Shown here piece by piece: positions 44,253 to 56,455 of a stretch of DNA of 64,000 nucleotides. This stretch comes from Asterella californica (lineage: Eukaryota; Streptophyta; Marchantiopsida; Marchantiales; Aytoniaceae): positions 21,918,001 through 21,982,000 of the forward strand of contig JAYKYS010000004.1 of assembly GCA_036924285.1 (NCBI GenBank). The letters are read 5' to 3'. Within the stretch, counting starts at the first letter, position 1. Each line of letters begins with the position of its first letter. The notes under the pieces are model-generated. The model had not been told where the DNA came from. It worked only from the letters and a program-made list of their open reading frames with translations, and searched no databases. Position numbers and translations under genes: made by a program.

Positions 44253-47200
44253 CCACTGAGTATTTATGTCCTCGTCAAATAGTGGTTGCTCTAGTCCATA
44301 TCATTTTCATCATCTTTGTCATCTATAGTCTCTACCTGCTTTGGTTTAGTACTCTAGTTTATCTTCTTAGCTTCATCTCACTCACCGTCAGGTGAATCTC
44401 ATGCATCTCTTTTTCTCCAAACTTTGGTAAGGTAATATCTATCATGCTCACACTAGATGTATGTGCACAAGTATAACTTTAATTACTCTGCAACACTTGC
44501 ATCTCTTGCAAGGGCAATGCATTTTGCTCTAGTTATGTTGACGTGCATAACTCTTTTCTCGTCTCAAAAGCTTCAAGTCTTTGTACCCTACTACGTCAAG
44601 ATGTGTTAGAAGTAGTCTACCTCTGGCCATGGGTCTATGGGTTTCAATAACATGCTCCGTTCTATTCTCCCAAGAAATGTATGACACTCTAAAGTAACAA
44701 TTCACGCATGTAATATGTAAATGTGAAGCTTCAAGTATATATATTGCACACTGTGAAAATTAAATCAATATCTAAACATGATATACTCTCTCATCTACAA
44801 AGGTCAGCTTCAAACTATTGTAGAGAAATATAACAAGCTAAATATTAAGTTCTGGAGTCTCAGACTTATATAAAAAAATGTTGAAATAGTTTGAAATGAA
44901 TTAAACAATTTCTCAATTCAAGAATCAAAACAAGAGAAAAACAAAACTTCTAGAACATGATAATATTGCATGTAAAACTAACCTAAAAAATTATTGAAGC
45001 TGATCTTCACATCAATTGCAATGTCAGTTTGAATAATATACGTGACGATACTTTGAAGTGCTACAGCGGACCTCATAAAGTCGAGAACGACGGTTTCTAT
45101 CCACATTGCATTGCATGTGTTATTATGAAGTCATAAATATGTCTCAGTGCTACCTTGAAGTGTTACTCAAGGCAGGAAACTTTCTGGAGAGATTTATCTC
45201 ATCCTAAAGGTGTGTATTGTGTATTCCATCTTCAAAATTGGAAATCATATGATTTTCCTAAAAATCAAGACACATCCTTTTGAACTCTCTTTACCAAGCA
45301 CGCGGTTTCAATTGAGATAATGCTCCTAAAATAAAGTAGACTTCAAATTTACATTAAGAGTTGGCAAGTCTGTAGACGATGACGTATGAAATCAAAATCA
45401 AATAATTGATTATGTATATCGAGAAAACATTATATATATAAAATTCTACATATTTTTAAGTATAAATTCTTATGGATTGGTCTTTCTCGGGTGCACAACC
45501 TTCTATGAAGAACGTTTGAAAAATAGTTAGTTCGTTAGTTTTTGAAGTCTAAAAATATAAAATTGACACTTGTTACTTAGTGTTAGTAATGTTTCTAATA
45601 GCTGATGATTGAGGTGAACATAATTAAGGACATGTGGGTCAATCGTTGCATCTATTGATGACTTCGTCTCTACTGAAACCGTCACCTTTGCATCTTTGCT
45701 CAAATTGGACAGAAGAATCAAACAACAGAAAAATAACCAAGATGAGCTCAAAAAAACATGAAACTTTATACGAAGCATCTAAAACTTGGCGAAACCTCCA
45801 AGCATGATCATTGAGTTTGTACTCCCAAATCTATCCTCACACTCTACATTTGAAGACATTGGTAGTTTGACGTGCAAATAAAAAATGTGTGGAACTAAAG
45901 TTTATGTTGTTGGATGGATGAGCCTTGTCTTGCTGGGCAACTTTCTCAGAATAATTCATGTGAAAACAAGTGGATTGTTGTGTTTTAAGGTCCAAAAACA
46001 AAAGATTGACACTTTAGCTTAGTGTTAATAATGTTATGAGGAAAACAAATGGTGCATTTGAAGCATTTGAAGCTTTCACATTAGTTGAGAGTGCAACAAT
46101 GATCTTTTGAGTTGGAAATTTCTGAAGAAGTTGTCCTCCTTGTAAGTGTGTGTGTACATTCTTCAGTTTTAGAGTTTGATGACATGTAATCAAAGTAAAA
46201 ATCGTTGTAGTCAATTTATTTTTGTTTATCGAAGCATGCGGTTTTCAAAGCTCATATGCTTCAAAACTTTGCAGACATCAGTCACATGATATATGATAGG
46301 TATCTTATTTGAAGAAAGTATATTCAGACCTCATATTGTATTATTACCTTGGGAGTTCAATTCGATGATAGATGAGAAGATCATGAGCCGGTAAGCACCA
46401 AAAAAATTTTCAATTATTCCTGATCATTTCTGCAAGGTCTCTGGCGTTCATTTTGATCTTCTGATATTGACCACAGCTAGAAGATTCTGCCCCTCCTAAG
46501 AGACTCTTGCCCAACAACGTTGTCACTCCTCAATGATAAATATGATACACATCGACAATAGTTATTAATTTTGTTTTAACACCCGTTGTGTATAACCTAG
46601 ACTAGATATAAAGAAGGTTCTTTCACAAGCCTTGGCTCTACGAACTGACAAGATAAATTGTCTTCTTGCACTTCCATCGCTTTGCTTTGTGTCAAGTTTA
46701 TCGTCATTTCTGACTATTTGATTAGGATTGGATGAACACAAACTAGCAACAAATACAGATCAAGTAGCTATAATTCTCGAGATACAACATTTGTTTCCAC
46801 GGATTCATTTCCATAATTATATCTTTTCTCTATGGTCTTGCACTACTAAGTTTCTCTTCTCCTTAGGTTGGTATATATCGTCCTACAGAAAATTCCACTC
46901 ACACAATTAAACTTGATTAGATTAGAATTGTTGCTAGTGAAAATTAAAAATCACAAGAGATATTCTCTTGCTTGAGCTTCAAAACTTGTCAACAACTGGA
47001 TATAGCTTCTCCATGTCAAGTTTTGAATGTCCCTATACAAAAATCCATCCAGGAAATACAACACGTCTAATGAGCGACAGACAGTGTTGTTCGACAATAT
47101 GACAAAGCAAAATTCTGAAAGTCAGAGTCTGATCATATAATATGAGGAGGTTTTTGGAATACATGTGTGGAGGATTCTATGTGCACGACGGACGAACACT

Positions 47201-47661
47201 CTTTCGTGTTTGCATCAGCTGCTGCTGTCTTCACACGGCATAGTATTATCTTATAGTTTTTTGAGAAAAAATACAAGTGTATATGGAGAATCACGCTCTA
47301 AAAAACGTACAAAACCTAAACAAAAAAATGTAATGAACATTGTGGTATGATTTCTTCTTTACGTTATCCCAAACCTTGGAGGGTTTTAGGGAGAGAAAAC
47401 TCCTACCCAAAAAATCTAGAGCATATGTTGTGGGCCGTGATTCCCCAACTTGACGAAAAACCAAATCAGTGTGAAAGAGACAGTTTTTCTTTGGCTCATA
47501 GATTCCTTATGTAAAGGGAAGAGGCCTTACCTTCTTCATCAGCCTTTCTACAATCGTCAGTTCCAGTTGACTGTTGCACGTTGATTTTCATGTTTTGAGA
47601 ATTAATGCTTGCATTGAAAAAAATTTGGACAGTTTATACTAACAAATGTGATATTCAGACT
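44253..47661. other. AT-rich non-coding stretch
   Basis: Possibly further decayed copia sequence up to about 44.7 kb, but no motif could be read. Two diverged copies of a segment (AAATTGACACTT, TAGTGTTA(G/A)TAATGTT) occur at about 45,550-45,600 and 45,990-46,035. No RNA gene recognised. Confidence 0.4.
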
Positions 47662-47768
47662 TCTTTGCATATTCACCTCTTTCCAAGTTCGGAAGAGAAG
47701 AATATGCAAAGAGCTTTAATTTATGTCCTAACTTTCCTCTTGGAAGGGTTAGGCTATAAATTAAAGCT
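47662..47768 (+). repeat. Copy of the double-hairpin repeat
   Basis: Hairpin B: TCTTTGCATATTCACCTCTT pairs with GAAGAGAAGAATATGCAAAG. Hairpin A: AGCTTTAATTTATGTCCTAAC pairs with GGGTTAGGCTATAAATTAAA. Both stems exceed 18 bp with few mismatches. Confidence 0.8.
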
Positions 47769-48499
47769 TAGAAACTAAAAACATATTTTACTCGTGGGAG
47801 GCCGAGATCTTTATACCAACCACAAGTTCTGTCTTCATGAATTACTTATGGTTTTTGTGTAACTCAAGTGACCACGTGTAATCAAATTTACCGAGTGAGT
47901 GCTAATTTTAGTGATTTAAATATAATCTTTTAATTTTAATAAAATAAATTTAGAAAAATTAGTCACAATTTGCAAACCAATCGAGCATCACTCTTCCTTG
48001 TAATTGTACGATTTAGTAAACTTTATTTTTCACTAAATTTTTTGGAAAATTATTGTCAATTAATTACTCATGATTATTTTATGACATGTTTAAACACTTG
48101 TCTTTTTCTTCCTTTCTCCTACAAGTGCAATATGGATGCATATTTTGCTATAGAATTTCAGGCGATTTGCCTCAGTTTATCCATTTCTTCTATGGCCCTG
48201 GAAAGCTGGAAAAGCTTGAAAGTACACCCATCCAATTTGGTGGGAACGAGGAACTGCTAGTCTGGTATGGAATGAGTGAGCTCCATCGTGTGAGGCTGTG
48301 AGCGTACACGAACCACATTCTCTATTGTTAGGTGATCGTAGGAACACACGAAGTTTTAAAATATCGAGATCGGTCTTAATCGAAAGAACATCGGGCTTTT
48401 CAGTTCAAACTTCGAAGGATTCCTCCGGTCTCCTACCTGACAATTCATTAGTAGGTCTTTCTCCTTTTTGGCATAAAACTTACCAATATCACGAGAACT

Positions 48500-48605
48500 G
48501 CATGTATATTCACCTCCTCCATCTTTCGATGGAGGAGGTAAAATATAGAAGCATTTAATTTAGTACCTAACTCTTCCTGTCGGAAGGGTTAGGCACTAAA
48601 TTAAA
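48500..48605 (+). repeat. Copy of the double-hairpin repeat
   Basis: Hairpin B: ACCTCCTCCAT (48512-48522) pairs perfectly with ATGGAGGAGGT (48529-48539), with extended flanking complementarity. Hairpin A: TTTAATTTAGTACCTAAC (from 48554) pairs with GTTAGGCACTAAATTAAA (to 48605). Confidence 0.85.
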
Positions 48606-48637
48606 CTCTGCGTAATTGTATTTATGAGCCCGCATTT

Positions 48638-48845
48638 GTACCTTCTGAAGCACGGCAGAAGAGCCAGTACTTATGGTTTAATCTCCTGTTCTCCCCATGT
48701 TTCTAGGCATGGGCTTAACAGTTCAATCAATCAGCCAATCAGTCAAGTGGATCTGTACCTTCTGAAGCGCAGACGAGCCAATAGTTAGGGTTTAATCTCC
48801 TGTTCTCCTCGTGTTTCGAGGCATGGGCTTAACAGTTTAATCAAA
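48638..48845. repeat. Tandem duplication of a ~117-bp unit
   Basis: GTACCTTCTGAAGC begins at 48638 and 48755. Both units continue with GAGCCA, GGTTTAATCTCCTGTTCTCC and GGCATGGGCTTAACAGTT. A related, inverted segment precedes the double hairpin at about 57,470-57,535. Confidence 0.8.
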
Positions 48846-49429
48846 TGAGTCAACTGTTTTTCTGTCATGTATCTTGTGAACTAATCCGTTCTGTGAACAT
48901 GCACGTTTTAACATAACGTGTAGTCCGTTCACTTTTCCCTCTATCGAATTGTTGTATTTTACCACCTACTTTCTCGCTTGGATTCTTCCCTCTTCTTGGC
49001 ATTCCTCCACTTGGGATGTATATTCTCCTTTTTGGCATAAAACTTACCAATATCTATTGCCACTTTCCACGTGAACGTAATTTTGATTATTACTTTTTAT
49101 TTAGTAGCCATTTGAGAAAGACCTGTTGGATCGCTTTCTCTAGCTGCAGTCATTCGAAGGACCGGTCTTATAAAGGGCCCCACATGAAAAAAAGACTGGT
49201 CCCATGAAAGACCAGTGTTTCTTTTGTAGAAGGCGGCGTAAGTTGTTTGCATTCACCTCTCGCTTGTTCTCCTTATTGACGTGTTTTGTCATTATCATAA
49301 AAAGAATACACCTTGCAGTGAAAAGGGAAGGAAGACATGTTTCCTGTGATCTAGCCTAAGTGCTGCATTGTCATATGAGTGAAAAGCACGTATCATTGGA
49401 TAGAGAGTTGGTCTTTTGGTTTCATAGGA
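48846..49429. other. Non-coding spacer
   Basis: CTCCTTTTTGGCATAAAACTTACCAATATC at about 49,025 repeats a segment at about 48,462. No gene is seen. Confidence 0.4.
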
Positions 49430-49560
49430 GAATAGGTGTCTCAAGTGGTTTAGTGTATCTTCTTATAAGAGAAAGATAGTGGGTTCAATACCTTGTATGT
49501 GCGATTGGAGGTGCATTCGCTTCAAACTGTACATGAAATTTGTGGTGAGTTTCATTGTGA
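49430..49560 (+). mobile_element. Possible tRNA-derived SINE
   Basis: A box-like TCTCAAGTGG at 49439 and B box-like GGTTCAATACC at 49482 are spaced as in a tRNA gene, with anticodon-arm-like pairing TATCTTCTTATAAGAGAAAGATA between. The 3' part is not a tRNA. No poly-A end is clear. Confidence 0.4.
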
Positions 49561-49563
49561 AAG

Positions 49564-49750
49564 ACTCACATGGACAATACCATGGTCCACAAAGACCCCA
49601 AGTACAGATAATATTATTTACTTTTCATTATTTTAACTAGCCGTAAGTCAGTCTATTGTTATAAACTCACATGGACAGTACCATGGTCCACGAAGACCTC
49701 AAGTACAGATAATATTATTTACTATTTATTATTTTAACTAACCGTAAGTG
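49564..49750. repeat. Tandem duplication of a ~101-bp unit
   Basis: ACTCACATGGACA begins at 49564 and 49665. Each unit runs on through CCATGGTCCAC, AAGTACAGATAATATTATTTAC and TTTTAACTA(G/A)CCGTAAGT. Confidence 0.85.
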
Positions 49751-49878
49751 AAAAACTATGGCAAAAAACACCCGTCCAACATGTAGTGCAGCCCTCCATG
49801 TAAATAATCGGAAGACAGAAGCGTACAGATACATATGTACATAGTTGCACGTGGTATAGATTCTTTGTAGATAACTTT

Positions 49879-50247
49879 CTAATCCTGAATATCTATATAC
49901 AACCGATCACATGGAACCATATGTTTGTTGCGCTCGTGGAACTTAGTGTTTTCTAAAAGTGCAATGACACTTCTGTTATCACAATATATATCTACTGTTT
50001 CTGTCACTGACATTCTTGGCGAGACATCTGCAATTAAGGATCGAAGCCAGAGAGCTTTCGTAGCAGCCTTGGACCGTGATATATACTCTGCTTCAGGTGA
50101 AGATAGAGTGACAGACTTCTGTTTGGAACTGTTCCGAGTTACTGGGGCACCGGCTAGCATGAAACAATATCCAGAAGTTGACTCTCTAGTATCTGAATCG
50201 CCTGTCCAGTAGGCATCGGCGATCAAGGGAACTTCAAGAGTAAACAA
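49879..50247 (-). pseudogene. Ty1/copia RNase H domain fragment
   Basis: The 122-residue ORF reads as the C-terminal RNase H of a copia polyprotein: ADAYWTGDSDTRESTSGYCF, then VTLSSPEAEYISRSKAATKALWLR, then DIYCDNRSVIALLEN, and near the end FHERNKHM. The catalytic acidic positions (Asp of ADA, Glu of EAE, Asp of CDN) are retained. The expected RT before it is absent, as is the 3' LTR after it, so it is an isolated fragment. Confidence 0.85.
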
Positions 50248-50571
50248 CCGCTCACAACATCCAGGACCTGCTCACTGGGTCGCGATGTTGTTATTTTCTA
50301 ACCGACGAGTTCAAAATTGACGGGTCTCCAAAAATTAATGATTTGTTAATATATGATTTTACACACTTGTGATAACCACATGTACAGAAATTTTTTATTT
50401 TTTATTTCTTCTATTTTATATATTTTATATATTTTAAAATATATAATAGTAACGCTACGGTTATCTAGAGAGAAAAATCTGTTAATACTCCTATTATGCC
50501 GTTAGTAAGAAGAGTCTAAGGGAGAAACTTTTGTTTATCCCTGGGATAAAGACATATAAAGTAAAAACTGT

Positions 50572-50573
<2 letters not shown>
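50248..50573. other. Non-coding spacer
   Basis: AT-rich; nothing recognised. Confidence 0.4.

Positions 50574-50617
<44 letters not shown>
50574..50617. repeat. (TA)n microsatellite
   Basis: About 22 uninterrupted TA units. The ORF 50494-50952 reads through it as Tyr-Ile repeats and is not credible as a gene. Confidence 0.95.
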
Positions 50618-50619
<2 letters not shown>

Positions 50620-51102
50620 AAGTAGCGATACCTCTTGACCTACGTAGTTAGTTCCATGGTACTCAGATGGCAGAACTATGTACGTCCGAATTAACTGATT
50701 CTTGCTAAACCAAACTCTGATAGAACACAGACTATCATCATCCGGATAAGTTAGATACTTACCAAGTATAAACGACCTACTTGAAGGGAGAGCGCCGACT
50801 CCATGTGAATTTGAAAATTTCTTTGTAGCGTTCTGGTGTAGTGCCTTAAGTGTGTTTTTTTTGTTTATGTTAGGTTTATATATATATAAATAAAAGACAT
50901 CTGTACTAAATAGAATATAAGTTAGCCTTTTTATGTAAATGTTAAATGACAAGTCACTCGAGAATCAAGTCTCACTCGGATATAACCCCTAAGCTAAGTA
51001 TAGAAGAAAGCACCTTCAAAACTACAAGATCGACATTCTATATATTAAAATAATATTAATTTATAAATAATTTTTCTCATAAATTAATAAATAATAAATT
51101 AA
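50618..51102. other. Non-coding spacer with flank of a double-hairpin repeat
   Basis: AAATGTTAAATGACAAGT at about 50,937 matches the flank of the copy at 19.1-19.3 kb. Confidence 0.4.
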
Positions 51103-51155
51103 TGAGCATACCATCCTCTCCATCTGAAGATGCAAAGGTGAATAAGCATATGCAT
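51103..51155 (-). repeat. Degenerate hairpin B of the double-hairpin repeat
   Basis: GAGCATACCATCCTCTCCATCT pairs imperfectly with AGATGCAAAGGTGAATAAGCAT. The neighbouring hairpin A is reduced to AT-rich remnants (ATTAATTTATAAAT, ATAAATTAATAAAT). Confidence 0.5.
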
Positions 51156-51185
51156 GCAAGATGAATGCATGCACACAGCATACAT

Positions 51186-52110
51186 GCACATAACATGCAT
51201 ATATTTCATCGCTAGTCGAAATGTTGCTTCCTCTTTGTCTCTGTCTAGTTGGAACGGAGGAGAAACTTGTTTTACTGCCTTTGTACTGTACATAGTTACC
51301 TAGGCAAGCAAGACAATTTTTTTATCAGTTCCTTACTATATATTGTGTATAATACGATATATAAAATGATAAATATAAAATGATATTATCTATTCCTTAG
51401 GGTCTTTGCTGAGCATGGTATTATCCATGTAAGTCTATCACAGTGGGAATCAAACTTAAAAATTCATTAACAGTTTACCGTGCATGCACCTCCAAACGTA
51501 CTCGGAAGATATTGAACTTACTACCTTTCATATAATAATATGAAATAATAATAATATGCAACAATAAATGCATGCACAAAGAGCACATGCATATATTTGA
51601 TCGCTAGTCGAAATGTTGCTTCCTCTTTGTCTCCGTCTAGTTGGAATGGAGGAGAAACTTGTTTGACTGCCTTTGTACTGTATACGGTTACCTAGGCAAG
51701 CAAGACAAACTTCTTATCAGTTCCCAGAAATTTGCTTGATCACACCCCCAGTAGGTTCGTTGAGTTTGATCATACCCCTCTTAGGTTCTTTAAGCTTGAT
51801 CATACCCTTGACGGGTTATTGACAGTAGAACCGGTCATTTTATCTTTTGGTTCATCATTTTAGTACTTCCAACCTTGACTAAATATCACTGGAATTCAAA
51901 ATATTTAACATCATTTAAAGTAGTTAGACTATACATGCTCTGAAATTTAATATGTGCAGTCTCACATGTGAATAACATCACAAAGTGACTGGTTTTACAG
52001 GCAACAGCCAGTGAGGGGTGTGATCAAGCTCAAGGAACCTACTGGGGGTGTGATCAAGCAAATTGCTGATCAGTTCCTTACTATATATTGTGTGTAATAC
52101 GGTATATAGT
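51186..52110. repeat. Direct duplication of a ~175-bp unit, the second copy split by a MITE
   Basis: Unit 1 (51,186-51,362) and unit 2 (51,586-51,724 plus 52,069-52,110) share TCGCTAGTCGAAATGTTGCT, TCCGTCTAGTTGGAA-like text, GGTTACCTAGGCAAGCAAGACAA and ATCAGTTCCTTACTATATAT. Unit 1 shows the uninterrupted site and proves the MITE insertion in unit 2. Confidence 0.85.
51725..52068. mobile_element. 344-bp Mutator-like MITE with 9-bp target duplication
   Basis: The ends are inverted repeats of about 55 bp, both starting CAGMAATTTGCTTGATCACA (M = A or C), with only a few differences. The flanks are ATCAGTTCC on both sides (51716-51724 and 52069-52077). A 9-bp target duplication with long inverted repeats fits the Mutator superfamily. 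GTGATCAAGC-like motifs recur two or three times inside each arm. It has no coding capacity. Confidence 0.85.
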
Positions 52111-53470
52111 TTGGTAACAAGCCCGCAGTCGCAATGTGTATTCTCAACTCCCTCTCTCGAATAAATTTACTTTATTTGACTCGTGTCAGAACCGTGTATG
52201 TTACGGTCCAACGGTGTTTTTGAGGTGCCCTGTGAAGAAAACTGTCAGTGCATCGTGTGTATACGCGAGCGGACATGGCTTGATTGGAGCGAGATGACAT
52301 GGCTCGATTGGCAAGTTCCAAGCAGACGAGGTTCATATATAGAGCACTGTTGCGACGAGTCTTGAGGTTTTCGATGCATGTGAAGCGTTCTTTTCAGCCA
52401 AGTGTTTTTTGTATCTGTCACATGGTGTCTGTTTTATTCACATATTGTACGTAATTTAATGGTTTTGACATTGTTTGGATGCAGCTTAGCTTGGCTTGGC
52501 TTGGTGTCCACTCGATTCAAGTGCAAAATTGTAGAGAGGTGCGAGCGGTTGTGAGCGAGTGCGTTCGACGGCACGCAACGATGTCCAGATCACTATGTGG
52601 ACTCGTTGAACACAAATGAGTGACAAAAGATCACTATGTGGACTTGTTGAACACCAATGAGCTCATGATCTTCATTTCACTCGATTCGCAGTTGCCGGTG
52701 TTCCATCATAGTGTTGCTAATATGTCCATGTTTAATCGACTGCCGATGGCGCCCTCGTTGCTGAGGCTGGAGCAGATATTTGGATCATCATTGGCAAGTG
52801 CCAGTACGAGTCCATAGTTAACAGAAGACCAAAGGCATGTGATTCGAAATCATAGATCGGTGAGTTCTAGCTTACGTGGAGCATTGCCGCCTACCTCCGG
52901 ACGGAGAATTCGGCAAGATACTGACGAGCAAGATCCAACTGCAGGTAATCAATCGACTGAAGGACGACTTAGTTGAGATATTTGGATGGTTTCAACCTTG
53001 ATAGAATGCAAAAAGCAAGAGGCTGAGGAGGCTCTTGGCCAAACTCAATGCGAAGCTATGGTAACTTCGGATGCTAAATGGAAAGCTATTACTGTTGGGA
53101 TGCGGGAGAAGGACATTACTGCCAAACCTTCTCAACTATAGAACAAATGAGAACAAGTCTTACCCCAGTACAAGCGCATTAAGGATTGGAATCGGATGAC
53201 AAAGATGCACCGTACGAGAGTATGACTCGTCTTGAGAGGAAGGATGCGAAGCTTGCGATGGATTTTCCAGATGTTTGGATGGATCTTTTTGAATCATTTG
53301 TTGGACAGCGGCCCTCGATGAACCCACCGTGTGTTGCTGAATCGTTTGTTGAACCACCTCTTGAGGTGGACGGAGCTGAGGCCGAAGAAAACCCGGTCGC
53401 AGAAGATCCAGAGTGAGTACCACGTGCACCTTCTTGGTTTCATTAATTTATTGCATGAAGTCTACTTGCC
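52111..53470 (+). pseudogene. Decayed, unrecognised coding region, probably transposon-derived
   Basis: Base composition is closer to coding DNA than in the neighbouring stretches. The plus-strand text at about 52,985-53,200 can be read as a charged helical segment (KQEAEEALGQTQCEAMV, then MREKDITAKPSQL) before a stop. Another frame at 53186-53416 gives an acidic 76-residue ORF (LERKDAKLAMDFPDVWMDLF). A near-duplicate of GATCACTATGTGGACT(C/T)GTTGAACAC lies at 52,590 and 52,629. No domain can be named. A gag-like or accessory transposon protein is possible. Confidence 0.3.
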
Positions 53471-53973
53471 GATTTTGTGGAAGGATCTGGACATTTAAAG
53501 GTTAAGCTTGTATCGATGTGAGTTTATGATGTGAGTGTGAGTTTATGCTAAGTATGAAATGGTGTCTATTGTAATTGCTTGTCTCGTTGTCATCTGTGCG
53601 AGTTTATGCTGAGTATGAAACGAGGTCTCGAGATTATGCTCGGTGATCGGTGTTGGTTTCTGCTCAGTACAAAAAATTGATCTTGAGTGAACCGTGTACT
53701 AATCTAGTTGCAACTTCCTGCTTGTACTTTCCTCCTAAGGGAGTAAACATGGTTTCATATATTTGAAGATATAGCCGAAAATGTGTGAGTCAGGATGTAT
53801 TTACATACTCAGTTTTTCTTTTCTTTCATGTTTTTCATTCGTTTTCAGCAATATCTTCAATCTGCTGTGGACCTCCAGAGGGGACCGGGTGATTAACCCG
53901 CGAGGGCGTTTTTGGGGTTCGATTCTCTAATTAATCGAGCGAAAGAACTATTTAAACTGCACAGCGAAAATAA
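53471..53973. other. Non-coding spacer
   Basis: GAGTTTATG(C/A)T(G/A)AGTATGAAA-like phrases recur at about 53,540 and 53,600. Nothing else recognised. Confidence 0.4.
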
Positions 53974-54590
53974 TGGAAAGGGTTGTGAGTCCTGCAAAAC
54001 GAAACTAATGAGGAAAGGGTTGTGAGTTATGCAAAATGTCGAGTCCATATGTCCTGTACAAGTGGTGCTTCCTAAAATACCCCGAGAATGCACAGCAAGC
54101 ATCGAGCGTGGCTTGATATAAACGAATATTCTTTAAGGACTTCACTGTACCAACACAATGCATTCTGAAGATCCTTTTTAAGGCGTTGACTGTACCAACA
54201 CAATGCATTCTGTAGTGCGTTTTAAACTCTCCCTCCCGGCTAAAAACCAGGAAACGTCTTGTGCTTGGGTCTTTCAGGAAACCTAAACTGCCGCCGAAGA
54301 GAAAAACACAACCGGAAGTGCGGACATGCCCTAACTCGGAACATTCCTCTGGGAAAGGACTTCACAGCTAGAACTGCTTATTAGCGGTATCTCGATCACT
54401 TCTGTTTCAACAGTTGTTTACTTTCAAGTATAGAGCAAAGAGTTCGGTGCATGGAGCTGGAGCTGCTCGACTGATGATCATAAACGAGTAAACGTAAACC
54501 AAGTTCAACCGCGTATGGTGCATGGGGCTGGAGCTGCTCGATTGATGATCGTAAACGAGTAAGTGTAAAGCGAAGTTGAACCGCCATGTT
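53974..54590. repeat. Three separate two-copy tandem duplications
   Basis: GGAAAGGGTTGTGAGT at 53,975 and 54,012 (about 37-42 bp unit); CTGTACCAACACAATGCATTCTG at 54,146 and 54,190 (about 45-48 bp unit); GTGCATGG(A/G)GCTGGAGCTGCTCGA at 54,447 and 54,518 (about 71 bp unit). The short minus-strand ORFs here merely translate these duplications. Confidence 0.8.
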
Positions 54591-56420
54591 GATGCTACGT
54601 GATCAAGATTAGTCAAAGTTCAAGTGAAAAGCCAGATCTGTAGTAGCGAGGCTGTACTTCAAGTTGACATACTGACACATACCAAAAGATTCCACGCAGC
54701 CCGACTTACTCAACAGGTATGACCACTCTATCATGACTGTATAAGACTTTATACCATGACAATGATAAGGTCTACGCGCATGCACTCTTGTATGCTGTGA
54801 TGTAGTCAGTTGACGAGCCTCCGAATCCGTGATGTCGTGGCGGTAGGCTCTTCATCAGTTTTTACCATCTTCTTCGTCTGGAACTTAATGCCCTGCACTA
54901 CACATATCTGACTAGAAGCGACACAATGTTTAAGAGAAAAAGGTTCATGGCGACCGACAACAGATCCAAAATCAAATAAAAAAAGAAAACAACAGAAAGC
55001 TGACACAAGCTCAGTCGCCATTTTCTAACGAGATGCAGAATCGAGTGAGAAGTCTACATGGCTGAATTTCTCTTGATCATCTGATGGTATGTACGTACTT
55101 TCATTCCCTTCGAGATACCTCCCTTCCTAACTCGAAGTAGAAAGCCTTCCACGCAAAGAGATGTAGAAATGCACGGTTAAGAATGTCTGCGCTGATATTG
55201 CTGTTCAAACCCGTTACATGCTCTAAGCGAAAGTGATGGCTTTATGCTGCACAGAGTTTCAATCATCCGCACGCTAAGACTGAACTGCTTCAGAGGTTTC
55301 TTCTCGATCAAGTGCGCGCTTTCTAGCTCGTTAAAGGAGCATATGGAGTATCGAAGACAGGCACCATACACGGCAAGCTTGCTTTCCTTCGTTAACGTTC
55401 AGTACAACGAGAAAAGAGCAAGTTTCCGGGCAAAGTCAGACCACATATTTCTGGGGCAAAGAATTCACATCCACAACGTCAAGCCTGAGGCCCAATATGC
55501 ATGTCAACTTGTACATGTACGTTGAAAACTAGGCTGACAGACCGCGGCCGCCTCGCAAAGCTGCAAGTCCTGGATGGCTCGACGAACGCAATAAAGAATT
55601 TCTGCTTTCCTGAAATATCAGTCAACTACTACTTCAAGATCCGTTGTAGTTGCAGCTAGCGCAGCGGACGCAGTTGACACAAACGTCCACCGTTATTATC
55701 CCTCACTGACACAGCCCGTTATTACCGAGTTTTATTAGACGTTTTTATTAGACATAGAAGAGGTTTCAGTTATTTTGTAGTCCGCGAACCATGACTATCA
55801 TCAATTTTTGAAGAATATAATTTTTGAAAAGTTTAAATGGACAAAAGTAGAGTTTTACAAAAGAAAAAATAGAGCACAGCTGTCAAACTGCTTTCACTTA
55901 TCGCGACTGGAGAAGAAAAACTCTTTCTATTTCTCTCGCAGCAAGCTATTTAATTATTTACCGAACTACGCTTGGTATCACTATGATATGGCCAACTGCG
56001 CATGCGATAAGAAATAGTTTCGAAACTACAGTTCATTTCTGCTTCTCGCCTTGTCTTGTGTCGAGCGGGTTAGAAGAATATAAGAAGGTACATCCCATGG
56101 CCACCTGACCTTTCTTACACAGCATTAGGATATAGTTCTTCCAATATTCTTATGCTACAATCTATGGGATAATGTCGTCGGGAATTTACCATCATTTTGC
56201 ACATTTAGCTGACTGTCACAACACTTGGGGTCACTGAGGAAATGTGCGTCAACTTTGTAATCTAGAGTAGAGCACAGACTCCCTCTAATTCTAGAAAGAA
56301 AAGGAACAAGGAAGAGACTCCAATAGTGTGTGTGCGTACAACAATTTAACATGTTCTTTTGTGAATAATCTCGGGGTCATTTCGACTTATTGGTCCAAAC
56401 AACATGAGAGTAGGATCTTT

Positions 56421-56421
<1 letters not shown>
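54591..56421. other. Non-coding stretch
   Basis: Moderate GC up to about 55.7 kb, then AT-rich. ORFs at 54806-55021, 55244-55525 and 55808-56017 were read on both strands and show no family motif or splice context I can defend. Confidence 0.35.

Positions 56422-56455
<34 letters not shown>
56422..56455. repeat. (ATT)n microsatellite
   Basis: About eleven uninterrupted ATT units in AT-rich DNA. Confidence 0.95.

Noticed and set aside
50494..50952. 152-residue minus ORF
   Set aside because: It translates a (TA)n microsatellite and flanking low-complexity DNA.
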